Notes under the pieces: generated by a model
Told to the model about the DNA's origin: nothing
The model's input: the letters and a program-made list of their open reading frames with translations, nothing else
The model's database searches: none
Program-made: the position numbers and the translations under genes
Assembly (NCBI GenBank): GCA_022482785.1
Contig: JAKVON010000002.1
Location: 213,359 to 277,358, forward strand
DNA length: 64,000 nucleotides
Reading direction: 5' to 3'
DNA from: Atopobiaceae bacterium
GTDB taxonomy: Bacteria > Actinomycetota > Coriobacteriia > Coriobacteriales > Atopobiaceae
Part shown: positions 60,340 through 64,000 of the stretch, in pieces
Layout: each line of letters starts with the position of its first letter
Numbering within the stretch: position 1 is the first letter of the stretch

Positions 60340-60521
60340 ACGCCTCGGTCTCCCGCGCAAATCCAGACGTATCCCACGGTTGTAGAACTTATCGATTGAT
60401 CTACCTGCGGCGATGCGAAGGGGCCATGCTGTCTCCTGGCGTTTTCCCAGGGGGGCGATTGGGAAAAGTCGAAAAGTGCGCCGGAGACAGTCCGTTGATT
60501 TGGGATAAGCCTCGAATTGTG
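60326..60521 (+). repeat. Intergenic repeat L, copy 2 (L')
   Basis: Direct repeat of 57191-57384 with the same block order. It begins inside the last codons of the HEPN-like gene (stop at 60337-60339) and ends about 96 bases before the membrane gene at 60618. Together the two copies bracket the Abi and HEPN genes. Confidence 0.85.
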
Positions 60522-60617
60522 TGGCCGGCAGTCCTCGTATCGCATCTCCTGTCGCACGTATCTGGCGCGCATGCTTTATTCTTTTACCGGTTGTGATGGC
60601 AAGGGAGAGGGGCTCGC

Positions 60618-62546
60618 TTGGGTAAGGCGGGAACAACGGGCGGCAAGGCTGCCGTGCCCAAATGGCTGACGCCGCAGACCTGGGCGCAGCTGCTCGCCGT
60701 CGTTGCGTTGCCGCTCGCATTTGTCGTGGCTGCGCTGTTCTCCCCGCTCTCGGATAAGTCCCAGCCTGCTCTTGTCGCGGCGAGCCTTCTGGTGCTCGTC
60801 GGTCTGTTCCTGCTCTGCCTTTGCGGCCTGTTCCGGTCTCTGCGGCGGGACGGGGTGGAGAGGTCCTCGTTCGGGTCGTGGTTGCATCGTTGGCGCTGGC
60901 CTTTGGCTGCCGGCGCCCTCGCGTGCGCGGTGAGGCTGCCCTTCGTGACGCAGTCGCCCCTCTACTGGGATACCTCCTTCTATCTGATTGGCCTCAACAA
61001 GGGCTGTACCAGCTTCGACTTTGGCATCCTCTCGTTCATCGAGAACTTCCGGTTGTGTGGGCACCCCTCCTTCGGCTATGCCCTCCTAGGGGGAATCGGC
61101 TGGTTCGTGACTCCGGGAAGCGTCGTCGGCGTCAACGTGGTCGACATGCTCCTTCTCGCCTTCGCGTTGGTTTTCCTCGTTCACGTCGCATGTGACCTCG
61201 TTCCGCAGAGACCTGCGTGGATGGTGGCCGCGGTCGTGTCGCTCGTGGGCTTCGAGCCTCTTCTGTATGGGACCTTCGGCACGGTAAATGTCGACATCCC
61301 CCTCGCTTCTCTATGCATCCTCATGATGTGCGCCGAGCACGACCGTCGCTATGTGCTCATGGGGTTCTGCGCTCTTCTCGTGTGTGGCACCAAGGAGCCA
61401 GGTGTCCTGTTCTGTGCCGGCTATCTCGTGTGGCATGTGGCGAGGCGGGTCGTCTCGCACCCCAGGGGCGAACGGCTTGCCGCGATGCGTCGCGACCCCG
61501 CCCTCGTGGTGCTCTGCGCAAGTGCCGTGCTCCTGATCGTTGCCGTGGCAGCGCTGTATGTCATTCTCGGCAATAAGGCGATTTGGGGAGGAGGGGGGCT
61601 GAGCACCGCTTCCGGCGGTGGCTCTTCGTTCGGGTTCTCCCCCTCCAACATCAAGGTGAAGCTCAAGACCATGTTGGTGCTCAACTTCGCATGGCTGTTC
61701 GCGCTGGTGTGCCTCGCGGGGGCCGCGTGGGAGGCGCGTCGCCGCTCGTGGGACGAGGGCGTGGCAGGCATATTGCGCACCCACGAGGAGGTTGCCTCCT
61801 ACTACTTTGGGATGTGCTTCCTGGTGGCGTTCAACCTCTTCTACATCACCATCAACAACCCGCGCTATGTCACTCCCAACCAGGTTGCCCTCATCCTGCT
61901 CGCGGGCCTCTTCCTACTCTGTGACATGCGTCGCGACTGGGCTCGGGGCACGCTGGTCGCCGTGCTTGCCGCGTGCTGTGTCGCGGAGTCGTTCGCGACC
62001 GTCGACCCCCTCACGCCTCTGCGTTTTCACGCCTACGACGCCGGTGCCCGTGGGACCATCGTGAGCACGTCGCGATCGATCAAACATCCCGGACAGCCCG
62101 ACACGCTTGCCTACAATCGCCAGGTCTACGACTACGACAGCTCGATCGGCTCTCTGCTGGCCGACACCGGCTATGACGGGAGCTTCCCGTACGTGGTCCT
62201 GGCGACGCAGCGCCACGCCTCGATTCTATATGCGCTTGCCGGTGGCTCGACGGGAAGCCTTGCTCTGGATGAGCGGTGGGACGTGACGTCGAAGACGCGG
62301 ACGCTTGCCCAGGGTGGGAACTCCATTTCCATCTCGTGCGCGGACTGGAAGTCCTGGGAGAGTGCCTATGATGCGGGCGAGGCGCCGGACAAGGTGGTCG
62401 TCGTTGCGTCTCCGGCCTTCGACTACGGGGACATCGACGAGGCCGGCGTCCTCTCGAAGCTGGGTGCCAGCTACGAGGTTGGCCCTAAGACCTGGGCAGG
62501 TGACGGCACCATCTCCCTCTACTACTACGTGCTGACGAAGAGGTAA
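60618..62546 (+). CDS. GT-C-like multi-spanning membrane protein (paralog 3)
   Basis: A 642-residue membrane protein with about 13 hydrophobic segments and a soluble C-terminal domain of about 160 residues. Landmarks shared with 35339 and 45593 are the first loop SPLYWDTSFYLIGLNKG with acidic residue, FRLCGHPSFGYALLG, CGTKEPGVLFC, NNPRYVTPNQVAL and FATVDPLTPLRFHAYDAGAR. Here codon use is G/C-rich again. Probably a polyprenyl-sugar transferase acting outside the membrane. TTG 60618 follows GGGAGAGGGG. It ends 35 bases before a convergent DUF2804 gene. Confidence 0.68.
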   Translation: MGKAGTTGGKAAVPKWLTPQTWAQLLAVVALPLAFVVAALFSPLSDKSQPALVAASLLVLVGLFLLCLCGLFRSLRRDGVERSSFGSWLHRWRWPLAAGALACAVRLPFVTQSPLYWDTSFYLIGLNKGCTSFDFGILSFIENFRLCGHPSFGYALLGGIGWFVTPGSVVGVNVVDMLLLAFALVFLVHVACDLVPQRPAWMVAAVVSLVGFEPLLYGTFGTVNVDIPLASLCILMMCAEHDRRYVLMGFCALLVCGTKEPGVLFCAGYLVWHVARRVVSHPRGERLAAMRRDPALVVLCASAVLLIVAVAALYVILGNKAIWGGGGLSTASGGGSSFGFSPSNIKVKLKTMLVLNFAWLFALVCLAGAAWEARRRSWDEGVAGILRTHEEVASYYFGMCFLVAFNLFYITINNPRYVTPNQVALILLAGLFLLCDMRRDWARGTLVAVLAACCVAESFATVDPLTPLRFHAYDAGARGTIVSTSRSIKHPGQPDTLAYNRQVYDYDSSIGSLLADTGYDGSFPYVVLATQRHASILYALAGGSTGSLALDERWDVTSKTRTLAQGGNSISISCADWKSWESAYDAGEAPDKVVVVASPAFDYGDIDEAGVLSKLGASYEVGPKTWAGDGTISLYYYVLTKR

Positions 62547-62581
62547 TGAAGCGTCACCGACGTCGTGGCCGGCTCCCGCCC

Positions 62582-63646
62582 TCAGTACTGGTTGTGGATG
62601 TGCTCGGCCGAGCCGCGCAGCTCCCTCACCTCGAGCTTGCTGCCGTCGTCGAGCACGATCGTGCCCGAGAAGCGGCCGAAGACCTGGTGCTGCTCGGAGA
62701 CGATGAGGTTGCCCAGGTCGACGTGGTCGGTGCGGTCGATATCGGTGGCAAAGGCGAGGTCGAGCCGGCCCTTGTCGTCGGTCACGTGCCATGGGTCGAG
62801 GTAGCGGTATGTGCCGTCCGTGCCCACGGGAATCCCGAAGTCCACGAGGCCCAGCTTGTGGGCGACGCCGTCGACGAAGACCATGTTCTCGCTGGCGCGG
62901 CTCGTGTCGCCGAAGCCGTACCCCAGGTTCATGCCCACCACGTGCCCGCCTTGGCGGCCCTGCGCCGCGGCCCAGTACCAGGTGTTGTCATAGGTCCAGA
63001 CGCCGCGGCCCCAGTCGAGCAGCCCCAGCGCCTCTCTGGCCTCGAACTCGTGGAAGAGCGCCCCCACGCGGAAGCCTCCCTGGGCGCGCATGCCGATGAC
63101 CTTGCGGTTGTAGTAGAAGGCCGTGTCGTCCTCGGCCCAGGGGGTGGCGATCACCATGGAGTCGCGCGGCGCCTGGTCGAGCCAGAGCTCCGCCTCGAGG
63201 TCCGCCGTCCCCTTGAAGCGGCGCATCGAGAAGGAGAGCCGCCTGCCTGCGGAGGTGGTGGTCCAGTCGACGCTCGCGCGGAGGTTCTTCCAGTGGATGG
63301 CACCCGCCGACGAGCTGCGAGGCAGGTTCATCTTGCCCAGGGGCAGGGGAATCATCTCGCTCGTGGTGGTGAAGCGCCCCGCGGCGAACTCGATGAGCGA
63401 TGCCGAGACGAGCCCCATGTAGCCGAGGTCGCCAAAGGTGAGGCAGAGGGCATAGTCGCCATCGTTTACCAGGTAGTAGTCCCAGTCCTTGATGCGCCAC
63501 GCGGGGGCGGCGATGGCCTCGCGATTGTACTCGAAGGGAGGCAGGAAGGCGTAGCCCGGCTCGCGCAGGCGGCCCGCCGAATCGAGCAGCGGTCCCGAGC
63601 CCGTGATGAGGTGATCTTCGAATCGGATGCCTGAGAAGTCTGCCAT
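62582..63646 (-). CDS. DUF2804 family protein
   Basis: A 354-residue protein of the DUF2804 family. N-terminal LLDSAGRLREPGYAF, then NREAIAAPAWRIKDWDYYLV, RFKGTADLEAELWLDQAPRD and a second half with DWGRGVWTYDNTWYWAAAQG, HVVGMNLGYGFGDTSRASEN and GKLEVRELRG-like strands. The fold is beta-rich and resembles hydroxyneurosporene-synthase or lipocalin-type (CrtC-like) proteins. No catalytic role is established. G/C-rich codon use places it back in the core genome, just outside the glycan locus. Not obviously linked to its neighbours. Confidence 0.85.
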   Translation of the reverse strand: MADFSGIRFEDHLITGSGPLLDSAGRLREPGYAFLPPFEYNREAIAAPAWRIKDWDYYLVNDGDYALCLTFGDLGYMGLVSASLIEFAAGRFTTTSEMIPLPLGKMNLPRSSSAGAIHWKNLRASVDWTTTSAGRRLSFSMRRFKGTADLEAELWLDQAPRDSMVIATPWAEDDTAFYYNRKVIGMRAQGGFRVGALFHEFEAREALGLLDWGRGVWTYDNTWYWAAAQGRQGGHVVGMNLGYGFGDTSRASENMVFVDGVAHKLGLVDFGIPVGTDGTYRYLDPWHVTDDKGRLDLAFATDIDRTDHVDLGNLIVSEQHQVFGRFSGTIVLDDGSKLEVRELRGSAEHIHNQY

Positions 63647-63712
63647 GCCAACCGCCTCCGTCGTATCGCCGTAGCTATCGGCTTCGTACCCTCGTTAGCC
63701 CTGCTCCACTTC

Positions 63713-63783
63713 GAATTCTCCGCCGTTTTATACGAAATTATGTCCGTTAAAATGGCCGAAACGTATAAAACGACGGAGAATTC
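63713..63783 (-). repeat. Dispersed palindromic element, copy 2
   Basis: 22-bp arms (63713-63734 and 63762-63783) with one mismatch. Read on the minus strand it matches 7181-7245 in arms and in the off-centre TTTTAACGGA core. It is located upstream of the DUF2804 gene and downstream of the minus-strand gene at the window end. Confidence 0.8.
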
Positions 63784-63840
63784 AGCGGCGGCGGCGGCAG
63801 CGGCAGCGGCAGCGGCAGCAGCGGCAGCGGCGGCGGCGTT
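63784..63840. repeat. GCN trinucleotide microsatellite
   Basis: About 57 bp of uninterrupted GGC/AGC triplets directly between the palindrome and the stop codon of the terminal minus-strand gene. Read on the minus strand it is GCC/GCT, i.e. poly-alanine in one frame, but that frame is not the one used by the gene that ends at 63842. Confidence 0.8.
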
Positions 63841-63841
63841 G

Positions 63842-64000
63842 CTACTCGCCAGACGACTCCTTCGAGTTGCTGCTGGACGTGGTCGCGGCAGCGGAGGAGG
63901 CGGCGCTCGTGGTCGCGCTTGTGGTGGCGCTGGTCTCGGCCTTGGTGGTCGCAGAGGTCTCGGCCTTGGTGGTGGCGCTGGTCTCGGCCTTGGTGGTCGC
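63842..64000 (-). CDS. C-terminus of an Ala/Thr/Ser repeat protein (partial)
   Basis: The minus strand is open from the window edge to a TAG at 63844-63842 and encodes 52 residues: three perfect copies of ATTKAETS, then ATTSATTS and a Ser/Ala tail ending SNSKESSGE. The 24-bp units show regular third-base differences (AGC/TCT, GCG/GCC), so the repeat is maintained at protein level. Low-complexity Thr/Ala/Lys repeats are typical of stalks of exported or wall-spanning proteins, or of disordered tails. The main part of the gene lies outside the window. Confidence 0.75.
   Translation of the reverse strand, partial: ATTKAETSATTKAETSATTKAETSATTSATTSAASSAAATTSSSNSKESSGE

Noticed and set aside
63784..64000. 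Repetitive DNA at the end as a CRISPR array
   Set aside because: The units are 3-bp and 24-bp coding repeats without unique spacers. No CRISPR-like repeat-spacer pattern was seen anywhere in the window.

Overview
The window reads as chromosomal DNA from a high-G+C Gram-positive bacterium, most likely a coriobacterium (Olsenella/Atopobium/Collinsella type). The evidence is strong G/C bias at third codon positions in the housekeeping genes, a linked MurT/GatD pair, an Asp23/AmaP envelope-stress operon, an actinobacterial-type dCTP deaminase, and many short palindromic intergenic repeats. This placement is inferred from gene content; no 16S gene is present.

Layout. 1-7.2 kb: housekeeping genes (C-terminus of an unknown gene, tyrS, a U32-family protein, an endonuclease-like protein, an Nfu-type Fe-S scaffold, dcd, lgt). 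7.3-15.8 kb: a cobalamin riboswitch with its own terminator controls two secreted DUF4430 proteins, an ECF T component and a fused double ECF ATPase. A probable S component lies just beyond two minus-strand genes (an acidic small protein and a CPA2 antiporter). 16.1-22.2 kb: yebC, the amaP/DUF2273/asp23 cluster, murT-gatD and a GH3 lipoprotein. 22.2-27.7 kb: three large membrane proteins, two of them paralogs facing each other. 27.8-30.8 kb: a TPP riboswitch and terminator ahead of a thiamine-precursor ABC uptake operon. 31.1-31.7 kb: a RelE/Phd-type toxin-antitoxin pair.

32-62.5 kb: a large surface-glycan locus of mosaic base composition. It starts behind a 30-bp tandem duplication that appears to create a promoter. 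It encodes a CDP-sugar branch (glucose-1-phosphate cytidylyltransferase, RfbH-type 3-dehydrase, YerE-like ThDP carboligase, HpcH-type aldolase, HAD phosphatase, two UXS-like SDRs), two different nucleotide-sugar dehydrogenases, polyprenyl-phosphate and family 2 glycosyltransferases, an acyltransferase, a DUF2264 protein, a flippase, and three divergent GT-C-like membrane proteins that share a C-terminal motif. One of these three carries a C-terminal domain resembling the FKBP domain of trigger factor.

55.2-60.6 kb: an insertion-rich patch inside that locus. Two families of long intergenic repeats alternate (S-L-S'-L'). Between them lie a small repeat-containing protein, a broken flippase copy, an Abi_2-family protein and an ApeA-like HEPN protein. 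It looks like a small defence island built by repeat-associated duplication or insertion. The window ends with a DUF2804 gene, a second copy of a palindromic repeat first seen at 7.2 kb, a GCN microsatellite, and the C-terminus of a minus-strand protein made of (ATTKAETS)n repeats.
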